From: Cedecea sp000277545
Lineage (GTDB): Bacteria > Pseudomonadota > Gammaproteobacteria > Enterobacterales > Enterobacteriaceae
Assembly (NCBI GenBank): GCA_050847315.1
Contig: CP193791.1
Strand: one strand, 5' to 3'
Length of the DNA stretch: 64,000 nt
Part shown: piece after piece, positions 34,943 to 44,176 of the stretch
How the letters are laid out: every line of letters starts with the position of its first letter
Position numbering within the stretch: position 1 is the first letter of the stretch
Notes under the pieces: model-generated
The model's database searches: none
What the model was told of the DNA's origin: nothing
The model's input: the letters and a program-made list of their open reading frames with translations, nothing else
Made by a program: the position numbers and the translations under genes

Positions 34943-35237
34943 AGATATTACCTTTTCAGTTTCTTGAGCCACTAAACGCGGCGAACATGGTCTGTTCAGC
35001 AGAGTTGGACTTATTCGGGCACTTAGGAGGAGACTCGAGAAGAAGGGATATCTAAGATAGCGCTTGAACTGAGGACTGCTTTACTAAAACTGCTTTCATA
35101 AGGTCTGTGTTCCAAACCGGGTGCTAATCTCTCACGTCCGCCGGCATTTAGCAAGTACAGCAGGGAAATAAAAAAAATTCTCATTTAAGGGGGACATGAA
35201 ACTGTTGGCTGTTCACACAAGTTATCTATAAAGAGAG
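34943..35237. promoter_or_regulatory. Upstream region of the csp gene, likely long 5' leader
   Basis: About 295 bp without a gene. csp genes of the CspA group carry leaders of about 150 nt that control cold-dependent translation; the ribosome site is visible, but I could not confirm a cold-box element or promoter. Confidence 0.4.
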
Positions 35238-35599
35238 CGGCTTAAGTTCCGTTCACCCGTATCTCTTTTTACCCTACAGGTACAGAGACAGTGAACGTGT
35301 CAGGGGCACTACGCCATGCCCCCTGACAACCCTCGGCGCCCGGCGAGCTCATCGCCGCTGAAGCGGTAAACCCACCGGCCATCACCCAAACATTCGGGGT
35401 CGTTCGCGATTCGTTCCCGGCGATCGCTCTCTTTCGCTGTTCCCGACAGCTCAACCCCGCCGGAGGTCTGCCGCTCACGCGGCCGATTTATTTGGCCGGG
35501 AGTCCGGGTTCTTAGGGGAGTGACGGTGACTCCCCTAAGACGTTCACCTATGCCGCGTTACATATAAAACAGGGCTGGAAGTGAACGGAACCTTAGCCG
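35238..35599. mobile_element. MITE-like element with terminal inverted repeats (copy 1, 362 bp)
   Basis: Left end CGGCTTAAGTTCCGTTCAC and right end GTGAACGGAACCTTAGCCG are inverted repeats with 17 of 19 matches. The interior has several hairpins, for example TTAGGGGAGT/ACTCCCCTAA near 35512-35540, and no credible protein. A shorter relative with matching ends and a shared internal segment lies at 50299-50438. Non-autonomous mobile element or structured repeat; no transposase present. Confidence 0.65.
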
Positions 35600-35660
35600 A
35601 CTCTACATAATCGTAAAGATTTTGACTAAGAGGCGACACTCTGCCGCCAGAGTCCTCCCT

Positions 35661-36692
35661 TTATTCCGCCACCTTCACAATCAGCTTGCCGAAGTTCTTC
35701 CCGGCCAGCAGCCCCTGGAACGCCTCCACGGTGTTTTCCAGCCCGTCCACGATATCCTCGCGGAACTCAATCTCTCCGGCGGCGATCCACTCGCTCATCT
35801 GTTTGTAGAATTCCGGGTAACGATGGCCGTAATCCTGGCTGATGATAAACCCTTCCACGCGCATACGTTTTTTCAGGATAGTCGCCATTAGCTCCGGCAG
35901 ACGATCGTGCTCAAAGGCGCTGTTGTTGCCGTTGTACTGGCTGATCATGCCACAAACCGGGATACGCGCTTTGGTATTCAGCAGCGGGAAGACGGCGTCA
36001 AACACCGCCCCGCCGACGTTTTCAAAGTAGACGTCGATGCCGTTCGGGCAGGCTTTGGCGAGCTGTTCAGCGAAATCACTGGCACGGTGATCGAGGCACT
36101 CATCAAACTTCAGCGTGTCCTTCACATAGCGGCACTTATCTTCCCCGCCGGCAATGCCGATAACTCTCGCCCCGCGAAGGCGAGCCGTTTGCCCTACAAC
36201 CGAACCCACCGCGCCGCTGGCTGCCGCAACCACCACGGTTTCACCCGGCTGCGGGTTACCGATGTCCGTCAGCCCCATATAGCCGGTAAAGCCCGGCATG
36301 CCAAGCAGTCCCAGCGCCCATGAGGGATGAGACATGTTTTTCTCCAGCTTCTGCAGGCCTTCCCCGTTGGAAAGTGAATAATCCAGCCAGCCAGAGTCGG
36401 CCAGAACCAGGTCGCCCGGCTGGTAATCAGGATGCTGAGAGCTTTCCACGCGGCTGACGGTTCCCCCCACAATAACTTCACCGATGGCAATCGGCGCCGA
36501 GTAGGATTTGGCGTCGCTCATGCGCCCGCGCATATACGGGTCGAGGGAGAGGAAAAGCGTGCGTAGCAGCACTTCACCTTTTCCCGGCGTCGGAACAGCC
36601 ACTTCTTCCAGATGGATATCTTCGCGGGTCGGCATCCCCTGCGGGCGCTTCGCCAGCACAAAGCGACGGTTTTTCTCTGCGGTCTGAGCCAT
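35661..36692 (-). CDS. curA: NADPH-dependent curcumin reductase-like oxidoreductase
   Basis: 343 residues, zinc-free medium-chain dehydrogenase (leukotriene B4 reductase family). It starts MAQTAEKNRRFVLAKRPQGM. The substrate-binding LFLSLDPYMRGRMSD is near residue 47, the NADP-binding VVAAASGAVGSVVGQ near residue 153, and YFENVGG near residue 224. E. coli CurA/YncB reduces double bonds of curcumin and related enones with NADPH. Monocistronic between the inverted-repeat element and the cit operon. Confidence 0.88.
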   Translation of the reverse strand: MAQTAEKNRRFVLAKRPQGMPTREDIHLEEVAVPTPGKGEVLLRTLFLSLDPYMRGRMSDAKSYSAPIAIGEVIVGGTVSRVESSQHPDYQPGDLVLADSGWLDYSLSNGEGLQKLEKNMSHPSWALGLLGMPGFTGYMGLTDIGNPQPGETVVVAAASGAVGSVVGQTARLRGARVIGIAGGEDKCRYVKDTLKFDECLDHRASDFAEQLAKACPNGIDVYFENVGGAVFDAVFPLLNTKARIPVCGMISQYNGNNSAFEHDRLPELMATILKKRMRVEGFIISQDYGHRYPEFYKQMSEWIAAGEIEFREDIVDGLENTVEAFQGLLAGKNFGKLIVKVAE

Positions 36693-36778
36693 GAGGTACT
36701 CCTTTTATTATCAAGAGTGAAAACCTCAGACTAGACAAAAACGGGTCTCATTAGCATGAAATTCGTGCTGCGTTGCCT

Positions 36779-37624
36779 TCACACCGCAATTTCCGCTAAA
36801 ACAGCGCTGACGGCCAGCAGATCCGCGCTCCCGCCGGGACTGAGGTTGCGGGCAATAAGATCGGCATCCATTTGCCGAAGATCGTCCTCGTGCCAGCCTT
36901 GCTGAATCAGGCGCGCAGCGTAACGCTGCACATAGCGCAGTCCGTTTAGCCCGCCGCGCGACACAAGATTGGTGTCTGGGTTAGCAGCCATCAGGCGCAA
37001 CATCGCCGCAAGCAGGCGGCGCTTCGGGCAGCTTTCCGCCTGCCAGTAAGGCAGCACATGCTGGCGCACAGTAAGGAATCCGCTTTCCGCCTCGCCGCGT
37101 GCGCCGGTCAGGCCAAACTGCTGATAAAGCCTTTCGCCAACGGAAGAAGCCTTCCGGGCCGCGACCAGTTCTCTTTCCACAATCCCGCTGCAGATCTCGC
37201 TCACGGTGGAACACACCGCCGATGCAGTTAGCGCTTTGCCCTGCCCCTGCAGACGGCCAGCGGCGGTAGAAAGCAGCCCCAGCGAAAACACGCCACCTTT
37301 GTGCGTATTCACGCCTTGAGTGGCCTGATACATCGCCTGTTCGCAGGCGATGCCCGCCGGACGGATGAGCCGCAGCATCTCACTGGCACCTCGCCCGGCA
37401 TGTTCACGCCCTAAAGCGTGGAACGTGCTGAACCAGGGGCCAATGGCCGCAATGCTGCCGAGAAACATTGGCAGATCCATATCCCGGTGCGAGCCGTTGT
37501 TGGCGGCATCCACCAGCCCCGGCTTTGGCGTTAGCCACACCTCGTCCAGCAGCGCCTGCCGCGCCAGGGCTGGCACATCCGGGGCGGCGGCAGTACTTGA
37601 TTTAATCCCTGGCAAACCAGCCAT
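36779..37624 (-). CDS. citG: Triphosphoribosyl-dephospho-CoA synthase
   Basis: 281 residues. CitG makes 2'-(5''-triphosphoribosyl)-3'-dephospho-CoA from ATP and dephospho-CoA, the precursor of the citrate lyase prosthetic group. Family motifs are EVWLTPKPGLVDAANNGSHRDMDL (residues about 30-53; histidine and aspartates), GVNTHKGGVFSLGLL (about 113) and SRGGLNGLRYV. It overlaps citX by 23 bp and is the last gene of the cit operon. Confidence 0.94.
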   Translation of the reverse strand: MAGLPGIKSSTAAAPDVPALARQALLDEVWLTPKPGLVDAANNGSHRDMDLPMFLGSIAAIGPWFSTFHALGREHAGRGASEMLRLIRPAGIACEQAMYQATQGVNTHKGGVFSLGLLSTAAGRLQGQGKALTASAVCSTVSEICSGIVERELVAARKASSVGERLYQQFGLTGARGEAESGFLTVRQHVLPYWQAESCPKRRLLAAMLRLMAANPDTNLVSRGGLNGLRYVQRYAARLIQQGWHEDDLRQMDADLIARNLSPGGSADLLAVSAVLAEIAV

Positions 37625-38141
37625 CTATCAGCCTCTCGACGCGCGCGGTCACTTCATCCATGGGGTGGCGGCGGGAGCGTGCACAGGCATGCGCGGGCTC
37701 GTTGCACACCAGGCAGCGCCGGCCCGCCAAATCCAGCGAAGTCCGCCCGACCGGGCCATTGTCGGGGCAAATCACATCCGCATCCCACAGCCTGCCGAGC
37801 GGATGGGTTTGCTCCAGCCCGACAGTTGCCGCCTTAAGTTCGCTGGCCGAATGCGCCACGCTCCACATCGCTTCGGCCCCGGTCGGCAGCCACAGTACCT
37901 GCCGCTCGAGCACCGGCCAGCGGTTGCCCCACAGCAGCTGGTCGCAGGCCTGCAGCGCTACCGCCATGCAGTTGCGGTAGCGAATGCTGTCCTTTACCTG
38001 GCCGGGCGTCACCAGCGTCAGGGAAAGCACCGGCTGCCGGTACTTAACCAGCCACTCTTGCTGCCGGTGCGCCCGCCGCTCTTTCGCCTCAAGCAGGGCT
38101 GCAAGGGTAACGCCTTCCGCTTCCACAAGCGTTTCACTCAT
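37602..38141 (-). CDS. citX: Apo-citrate lyase phosphoribosyl-dephospho-CoA transferase
   Basis: 179 residues. It attaches the dephospho-CoA-derived group to the acyl-carrier subunit CitD. Family signatures are HPLGRLWDADVICPD (about 115-129) and RRCLVCNEPAHACARSRRH (about 143-161). Start and stop overlap with citF (4 bp) and citG, showing translational coupling. Confidence 0.94.
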   Translation of the reverse strand: MSETLVEAEGVTLAALLEAKERRAHRQQEWLVKYRQPVLSLTLVTPGQVKDSIRYRNCMAVALQACDQLLWGNRWPVLERQVLWLPTGAEAMWSVAHSASELKAATVGLEQTHPLGRLWDADVICPDNGPVGRTSLDLAGRRCLVCNEPAHACARSRRHPMDEVTARVERLIDGWFARD

Positions 38142-39670
38142 TGGGCTGACTCCTCTTTGACCTGACGCACCACGTCGATCACGCTGCCGTCGCGGTAGCG
38201 GATCACGCCGACGATGCGCGGCGTAAATTCGATCGGCTTCGGCTCGCCGGTCAGGGAAATAGCGCGCTGATAAAGATCTTCTATGCTCACGATCTTCATC
38301 CCCGCACCCTCAAGCCGTTCACGGATCTCCGGCCGGGTCGGATTAACCGCCACGCCGTGATCCGTCACCAGCACATCAATGCTTTCACCTGGCGTAACGC
38401 GCGTGGTCACCCGTTTAACAACGGTAGGAATACGCGTGCGCAGCAGCGGAGCAACCACGATAGTCAGGTTTGCCGCGCTCGCCACGTCGCAGTGTCCGCC
38501 GGACGCGCCGCGCATAACGCCGTCAGATCCGGTGATCACATTGACGTTAAAGTCTATATCGATCTCCAGCGCGCTAAGGATCACCACATCAAGCTGATCG
38601 CAGCTCGTGGCCTTCGCTCCGGGATTGGCATAAACGTTGGTGGAGATCTCAACGTGGTTCGGGTTACGCGCCAGAGAGGCAGCGGCCTGGCCGTCAAAAC
38701 ACTGGGTGTCGAGCAGTTTTTCGATCAGCCCTTTCTCATGGAGATCCACCAGGCTGCCGGTGATCCCCCCGAGGGCAAAGCGAGCGACGACGCCATTACG
38801 CTCCATTTTTTCTTCCATAAAGCGCGTGCAGGCGGTGGCCGCCGCGCCGGAGCCGGTCTGCATGGAGAAACCGGGGCGGAAGTAGCCCGAATGTTCAATC
38901 ACTTCCGCTGCGGTGCGGGCAATCATCAGCTCGCGGGGGTTGCTGGTGACACGTGCTGCCCCGACGCTGATTTTGGCCGGATCGCCCACGGTGTCGACCT
39001 GCACGATGTAGTCCACCTCATCCTGCATCAGGCTCGCGGGCATATTGGGGAACGGCACCAGCTCTTCGGTTAACAGCACGACTTTGCGGGCAAAATGGGC
39101 GTCTACTTTGGCGTAGCCCAGCGAGCCGCAGCAGGATTTACCGTGGGTGCCGTTGGCATTGCCGTATTCGTCGCTGCACGGCACGCCGAGAAATGCCACG
39201 TCGATTTTTAGCTCGCCGTCCTGCAGCAGTTTCACGCGCCCGCCGTGGGAGTGGATTTGTACCGGCTTGGCCATCAGGCCATGAGAGATCGCTTCCGCCA
39301 GCTTGCCGCGCATCCCGGAGGTGTAAATGCGGGTGATCACACCGTTACGAATGGGCTCAATCAGCGCTTCGTTGCAGGTCATCAGCGAACTTGAGGCCAG
39401 CGTCAGATCTTTAAATCCAAGGCGAGCCAGCGTGGCAACCACGTGATTAATCACCCGATCGCCTTCCCGGAAAGCATGATGGAAGGAGATGGTCATGCCG
39501 TCCTTCAGCCCGCTTTGGGCAATCGCCTGCTCCAGCGTGTCGCAAAGCTTGCGGGTTTTCTTCGCTTCGGCATCCGCCAGCCACGGCGTGGTTTGATGCG
39601 CCCCGTCGAAGCTTCGCAGATGGGCCAGATGCGGATACTCAAGGTGTAAAAGTTCGGTCATATTACTCAT
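38138..39670 (-). CDS. citF: Citrate lyase alpha subunit (citrate:acetyl-ACP transferase)
   Basis: 510 residues. It transfers citrate onto the ACP in exchange for acetate. CoA-transferase fold; SFHHAFREGD, SGMRGKLAEAISHG, FALGGITGSLVDLHEKGL and GASGGHCDVASAANLTI are typical CitF segments. The frame is open 20 codons upstream; MSNMTELLHLEYPH at 39670 is the likely start. 10 bp downstream of citE. Confidence 0.95.
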   Translation of the reverse strand: MSNMTELLHLEYPHLAHLRSFDGAHQTTPWLADAEAKKTRKLCDTLEQAIAQSGLKDGMTISFHHAFREGDRVINHVVATLARLGFKDLTLASSSLMTCNEALIEPIRNGVITRIYTSGMRGKLAEAISHGLMAKPVQIHSHGGRVKLLQDGELKIDVAFLGVPCSDEYGNANGTHGKSCCGSLGYAKVDAHFARKVVLLTEELVPFPNMPASLMQDEVDYIVQVDTVGDPAKISVGAARVTSNPRELMIARTAAEVIEHSGYFRPGFSMQTGSGAAATACTRFMEEKMERNGVVARFALGGITGSLVDLHEKGLIEKLLDTQCFDGQAAASLARNPNHVEISTNVYANPGAKATSCDQLDVVILSALEIDIDFNVNVITGSDGVMRGASGGHCDVASAANLTIVVAPLLRTRIPTVVKRVTTRVTPGESIDVLVTDHGVAVNPTRPEIRERLEGAGMKIVSIEDLYQRAISLTGEPKPIEFTPRIVGVIRYRDGSVIDVVRQVKEESAQ

Positions 39671-39680
39671 TGTTTTGTCC

Positions 39681-40556
39681 TTAACGGCGCACGCCGGAAG
39701 CCGCGGCGCGCTCAAGCACCACCTGCGCATGGTTAATGATTGGCGCGTCGATCATCTTGCCGTTGAGCGACACTACGCCCAGGCCGTTGCGCTCCCCTTC
39801 GTCGGCGGCGGCAATCACCCGGCGGGCATAATCGACTTCGTCCTGAGTTGGCGCGTAGGCGTTATGCAGCAGCTCAATCTGCCGGGGGTTGATCAGCGAT
39901 TTACCGTTGAAGCCCATTTTGCGGATTAGCTCGACTTCTCGCAGGAACCCGGCCTCGTTATTCACGTCAGACCAAACCACGTCGAACGCGTCAATCCCGG
40001 CGGCGCGCGCGGCATGCAGCACCGCGCAGCGGGCATAGAACAGCTCCGTGCCGTCGCCACGCTCGGTTTGCATATCCATCACGTAATCAAACGCCGCCAG
40101 CGCAATACCAATCAGACGCGGGGAAGAACGTGCGATGGCGACGGCGTTGATCACGCCGACGGCGGATTCAATCGCCGCCATCAGTTTGGTGGAGCCCGGC
40201 TCTCGGCCACACTCACGCTCAATGCGCTCGAGGTGAGATTCCAGCAGGAAGATATCTTCCGGCGTGTCGGTTTTTGGCAGGCGCACCACGTCCACTCCGG
40301 CGCGCACGACGGCCTCGAGATCGGCCAGGCCAAACGGGGTGTTGAGCGGGTTAATACGAACCACGGTTTCGATATCGCGGTACATCGGGTGCTGCAGAGC
40401 GTGAAACACCAGCACGCGGGCGGTGTCTTTCTCACGCAGCGCCACGGCGTCTTCCAGGTCGAACATGATCGAATCCGGGCGGTAAATAAAAGCGGTGGAG
40501 AGCATGGCGGCGTTAGCGCCGGGGAGGAACAACATGCTGCGACGGAGTTTTTTCAT
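39681..40556 (-). CDS. citE: Citrate lyase beta subunit (citryl-ACP lyase)
   Basis: 291 residues, HpcH/HpaI aldolase-like TIM barrel. It splits citryl-ACP into oxaloacetate and acetyl-ACP. Metal/substrate residues are visible in DSIMFDLEDAVALREK (about 28-43), VVRINPLNT (arginine about 65), and LMAAIESAVGVINAVAIA (glutamate about 135). Overlaps citD by 4 bp and precedes citF. Confidence 0.95.
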   Translation of the reverse strand: MKKLRRSMLFLPGANAAMLSTAFIYRPDSIMFDLEDAVALREKDTARVLVFHALQHPMYRDIETVVRINPLNTPFGLADLEAVVRAGVDVVRLPKTDTPEDIFLLESHLERIERECGREPGSTKLMAAIESAVGVINAVAIARSSPRLIGIALAAFDYVMDMQTERGDGTELFYARCAVLHAARAAGIDAFDVVWSDVNNEAGFLREVELIRKMGFNGKSLINPRQIELLHNAYAPTQDEVDYARRVIAAADEGERNGLGVVSLNGKMIDAPIINHAQVVLERAAASGVRR

Positions 40557-40846
40557 TGTAGTTTTCCCCAGTCAATCTGTTCGGCATCGGCGGCACGGAG
40601 CACCGCGCTTTGCAAACGGGCGCGGATCACGCAGTCCAGTGCCCCCTTGTCTTCCAGAATAAAAATCCCCTCTTTCACGCCGAGCTGAGCGAGCGTCTGC
40701 TCCGCCACACGACGAATTTGCTCCCCGAACTGCTTTTGTACTTCGCTGTGTATCATCAGGCTGAACTCACCTTCGACGGGGGCGACTCTCACCAGCAGAT
40801 CGCTGGACTCCAGCGTCCCGGCTAAGGCTTGCTTTACGATTCTCAT
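40553..40846 (-). CDS. citD: Citrate lyase gamma subunit (acyl carrier protein)
   Basis: 97 residues. It carries the prosthetic group on the serine within GTLESSDLLVRV, residue 14 by the Klebsiella numbering. It bridges alpha and beta subunits in the citrate lyase complex. It sits between citC and citE, and its stop overlaps the citE start. Confidence 0.95.
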   Translation of the reverse strand: MRIVKQALAGTLESSDLLVRVAPVEGEFSLMIHSEVQKQFGEQIRRVAEQTLAQLGVKEGIFILEDKGALDCVIRARLQSAVLRAADAEQIDWGKLQ

Positions 40847-40870
40847 AAGGCTTTGTCCTGGTTAAAAAAT

Positions 40871-41914
40871 TCAGGCCACATCCCGCGCGTAGTGCCGCTG
40901 GAGATGGCTAAAGGTACTGTCCGGGACAATGTCCCGGATGCGGGCCATTTGCTGGCTCTTGAGTAAGGCTCGCACTTCAGAGGCGGAAATCTCTCGTCCG
41001 GCGGCATGGCATTTTCGCGGCAGCTCGATCACCTGAATCGACGCCGCGCTGTGGTGACGGTGCACTTCCAGCCAGTAGCGCATGGCCTGGTTATATTCCC
41101 GGGTCACCGCGCAGAACGGTTCGTTGCCGACAAAGCGGTGCGTCACGCCCAGCGCCGGGGCAACGTAGTCACGGAAAATCATCAGGTCCATTGCGCTCCA
41201 GGTTTTGTCGATAAGCCCGCTCTCTTTCAGGAAATAGCCCGGAAAGGTGGCTCGGGAGATCAGGTAGTCGGACCCCGGATGCACAATCACGTTAGGCAAG
41301 TGGGCCACTCCCTGGCGAACCATCTCCCACCGCTCCTCGAACGGAAAAAACGAAGCGTCCTCGCGTACCACAAACAGATGCAGCCAGTCGCAGCGCTGCG
41401 CCGCCTGCTCGGCCAGATAGCGGTGGCCGAGAGTGAATGGGTTAGCGTTCATCACAATGGCGCCGATCCGGTTGCCCGGTTGCCGCAGTTTCTCCAACCC
41501 GGCGCAGTAGCGGCTGATGCCGACGGGCGTGTTTTCCATCAGCACCGCCGCCTCATCCACCTGCACCAGCGGCCAGAAGCCGCTCTGGCGAAACCGGTCG
41601 AGGTTGTAGGGGCGGGTGAACAGGAACAAATGCGCCTGCCCGCGCTCCATCGCGATATGCTGGATTTCCCCCAGCAAACGCACGCTAAGGTTCTCCCCAC
41701 GCCAGGCTTCATCCACCGCCACACATTTGATGGTGCGCCACGCCAGCCCGGCACAGCCGACGATTTTTGCCCCTGAAAGGGCGACGACGAACAGCTGAAT
41801 GTCGCCGTCCAGCCCGAGCTGGTTCCGCCCCAGCAGATCCCGGATAGCGGCCAGTGCCTGCGGCTGCCGCAGCGGATCGACGGTACTGAACTCGATGGGG
41901 TTGGGCTGGAACAT
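40871..41914 (-). CDS. citC: [Citrate (pro-3S)-lyase] ligase (acetate:SH-citrate lyase ligase)
   Basis: 347 residues. It acetylates the ACP thiol using ATP and acetate to activate citrate lyase. An N-terminal GNAT-like domain (about 1-130, including GCAGLAWRTIKCVAVDEAWR) precedes a nucleotidyltransferase domain with AIVMNANPFTLGHRYLAE (HxGH-like, about 151). The frame is open 16 codons upstream, overlapping the FAH gene; ATG at 41914 (MFQPNPIEF) gives a 4-bp gap and the usual size. Confidence 0.93.
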   Translation of the reverse strand: MFQPNPIEFSTVDPLRQPQALAAIRDLLGRNQLGLDGDIQLFVVALSGAKIVGCAGLAWRTIKCVAVDEAWRGENLSVRLLGEIQHIAMERGQAHLFLFTRPYNLDRFRQSGFWPLVQVDEAAVLMENTPVGISRYCAGLEKLRQPGNRIGAIVMNANPFTLGHRYLAEQAAQRCDWLHLFVVREDASFFPFEERWEMVRQGVAHLPNVIVHPGSDYLISRATFPGYFLKESGLIDKTWSAMDLMIFRDYVAPALGVTHRFVGNEPFCAVTREYNQAMRYWLEVHRHHSAASIQVIELPRKCHAAGREISASEVRALLKSQQMARIRDIVPDSTFSHLQRHYARDVA

Positions 41915-41918
41915 AGCG

Positions 41919-42788
41919 TTAGTGCGCCACCGCCCCGGAAGCCAGAGGCTCGCGGGCCGCAACGATCACGTTGCTGAGATGGCCAATGCGCTCAATTTCA
42001 ACTTCAATGCGGTCGCCCGGCTGCATGAACAGCGGCGGCGTGCGCTTTTTGCCGACGCCACCGGGAGAACCGGTGATGATCACGTCCCCCGCGCTGAGCG
42101 AGGTAAAAGTCGAGATGTATTCGATAAGCTCGGCAACCTTGTGGATCATGCTGCTGGTGTTGTCTTCCTGTACCATGCGCCCGTTCAGCCAGGTGCGGAT
42201 CGCCAGATCGTGCGGATCGCGAATTTCATCCGACGTGGTCATCCACGGGCCAAAAGCCCCGGTCTGCGGCCAGTTTTTCCCGGCGGTAAACCAGGTGTGC
42301 TGCCAGTCGCGCGCCGACCCGTCCATATAGCAGCTGTAGCCCGCGACGTGGTTCAGGGCATCCGCCGCAGAAATGTTCACCCCACCTTTGCCGATGATCA
42401 CCGCCAGCTCGCCTTCATAGTCGAACTCGCTGGAGTGATGCGGTTTCACCACCGGGGAGTCATGCCCGGTCTGGGAGTCGGCAAAGCGCACAAACAGGGT
42501 TGGAGCCGGATTGTGCTGGTCGAACTCTTTGCGCTTGTCAGCGTAGTTCATGCCGACGCAGAGAATTTTCTCCGGGCGTTCGATGACCGGCAGCCAGCGA
42601 ACGTCTGACGCCGCCACATCGGCCTTCAGCCCGGCAAACGCCAGCGCTTCATGCACCGCGTCTGCCGCCAGCAAAGCCTTTAAATCCGCAAAACGCGAGC
42701 CTAAACGGCGGCCCAGGTCAACGATGCCTTCCGGCGTTACCACGCCGTAGCTCCGCTGGCCCTGAAGTACATAACTTGCGAGTTTCAT
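41919..42788 (-). CDS. Fumarylacetoacetate-hydrolase-family enzyme in the citrate operon
   Basis: 289 residues. An N-terminal region (about 1-75) precedes the FAH fold with metal ligands in FDYEGELAVIIGKGG (about 123-137) and GSARDWQH, and the C-terminal GDVIITGSPGGVGKKR (about 241). Known relatives hydrolyse or isomerise 2-oxo-acids; FAHD1-type members decarboxylate oxaloacetate and others tautomerise it. Here the gene lies between the citrate transporter and citC, in one operon, so oxaloacetate from citrate lyase is the natural candidate substrate. That assignment is inference. Confidence 0.85.
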   Translation of the reverse strand: MKLASYVLQGQRSYGVVTPEGIVDLGRRLGSRFADLKALLAADAVHEALAFAGLKADVAASDVRWLPVIERPEKILCVGMNYADKRKEFDQHNPAPTLFVRFADSQTGHDSPVVKPHHSSEFDYEGELAVIIGKGGVNISAADALNHVAGYSCYMDGSARDWQHTWFTAGKNWPQTGAFGPWMTTSDEIRDPHDLAIRTWLNGRMVQEDNTSSMIHKVAELIEYISTFTSLSAGDVIITGSPGGVGKKRTPPLFMQPGDRIEVEIERIGHLSNVIVAAREPLASGAVAH

Positions 42789-42811
42789 AACAGTTCCTGG
42801 TTAATCAAAAG

Positions 42812-44176
42812 TCAGACAAGAAAGTTGCCAAGCACCAGCAGCGCCACCGAGACGTTGATCGCCCCGCCAATGCGGGTTGCAATCTGGGCGAACGGCATCA
42901 GCGACATGCGGTTACCGGCGGTCAGAATGGCGACGTCGCCGGTCCCGCCCTGCCCGCTCTGGCAACAGGACACAATGGCCACGTCGATGGGATGCATACC
43001 GATTTTTTTACCGACGAAGAAACCGGTCGCTACCAGCGCGCTGACGGTACTGACGATGACCAGCAGGTTGGTAATAGTGAAAGCGTCAACCAGCTCATTC
43101 CAAGGCGTAATGGCGACGCCCACGGCAAACAGAATTGGATAGGTCACGGCGGTCTGGAAGAATTTATAAACCACCTGCGAGCCCGCCAGCATGCGTGGGG
43201 AAACACCGTGGCAAAGCTTGATCAGCACCGCGACAAACAGCATCCCGACCGGAGCCGGCAGGCCAATCAGTTTGTGCAGCAGCATACCCACCATGTAGAG
43301 CAGCACCGCCAGCAGCGCGCCAGAAGCGATAGTGGTCACGTCTGCTTTGCCGTTGAACAGGGCGGCGGTTTGCTCTTTTTCACCGCCGTTGGTTTTACCC
43401 GGCATCAGTTCACCTTCGCCGGTCAGGTGCGGGAAGCGTTTTCCCAGCTGATTCAGGCAGCCGGAGATAACGATCGCCGTCAGGCTGCCCAGCATCACGA
43501 TAGGCAGAATGCGGCCCAGCGCCACGCCCTGATCCATATGCAGCAGCGTGGCGTAGCCGATGGAAAGCGGGATCGCCCCTTCCCCAACGCCCCCGGCCAT
43601 GATCGGCAGGATCAGGAAGAAGAAGATCTGGAACGGCTCAAGGCCCAGCGCCAGACCAACGCCCATGCCAACAATCATGCCCACGACTTCGCCACACAGC
43701 ATCGGGAAGAAAATACGCAGGAAGCCCTGAATCAACGTGGTGCGGTTCATGCTCATGATGCTGCCGACGATGATGCAGCAGATGTAGAGGTAAAGGATGT
43801 TGGTGGATTTATAGAATTTGGTGGTGGACTCCACCACCACGTCCGGCAGCAGGCCGTAGTACACCAGCGCGGAAGGGATGAAGGTGGCGCAGATGGCGGC
43901 GGCACCCATTTTGCCGATCACCGGCAGGCGTTTACCAAATTCGCCGCAGGCAAAGCCGAAGAAGGCCAGCGTCGCCACCATCACCACGATATCGCTCGGC
44001 AGTTTACCGCCTAGGCAGTCGATGGCGATCAGCGCCCCTGCCAGCACAAACAACGGCAGCGGGATGATTCCCACTTTCCAGCTGTCGAGAATATGCCACC
44101 AGCGCTCTTTGAGCGTTGGCTTATTAATATCAATGGATTCAGGAATGATGTTGTAGGAATCATCGGTCGTGCTCAT
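42812..44176 (-). CDS. 2-hydroxycarboxylate transporter (CitS/CitW family)
   Basis: 454 residues with about eleven membrane helices in two homologous halves. Each half has the conserved re-entrant GGxG motif: IMAGGVGEGAIPLS (about 190) and CCQSGQGGTGDVAILTAGNR (about 400), followed by the substrate arginine in AQIATRIGGA. The family includes Na+/citrate symporters and citrate/acetate exchangers, and also malate carriers; operon context points to citrate. First gene of the cit operon, divergent from citAB. Confidence 0.92.
   Translation of the reverse strand: MSTTDDSYNIIPESIDINKPTLKERWWHILDSWKVGIIPLPLFVLAGALIAIDCLGGKLPSDIVVMVATLAFFGFACGEFGKRLPVIGKMGAAAICATFIPSALVYYGLLPDVVVESTTKFYKSTNILYLYICCIIVGSIMSMNRTTLIQGFLRIFFPMLCGEVVGMIVGMGVGLALGLEPFQIFFFLILPIMAGGVGEGAIPLSIGYATLLHMDQGVALGRILPIVMLGSLTAIVISGCLNQLGKRFPHLTGEGELMPGKTNGGEKEQTAALFNGKADVTTIASGALLAVLLYMVGMLLHKLIGLPAPVGMLFVAVLIKLCHGVSPRMLAGSQVVYKFFQTAVTYPILFAVGVAITPWNELVDAFTITNLLVIVSTVSALVATGFFVGKKIGMHPIDVAIVSCCQSGQGGTGDVAILTAGNRMSLMPFAQIATRIGGAINVSVALLVLGNFLV

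Noticed and set aside
35269..35478. 69-codon open frame on the minus strand inside the 362-bp element
   Set aside because: It lies wholly within the inverted-repeat element, has no ribosome site, and its proline/serine/arginine-rich product looks like translated structured repeat DNA.
42992..44014. Long + strand frame opposite the citrate transporter (340 codons)
   Set aside because: Histidine/glutamine-rich product typical of the reverse complement of a hydrophobic membrane protein gene; no ribosome site.
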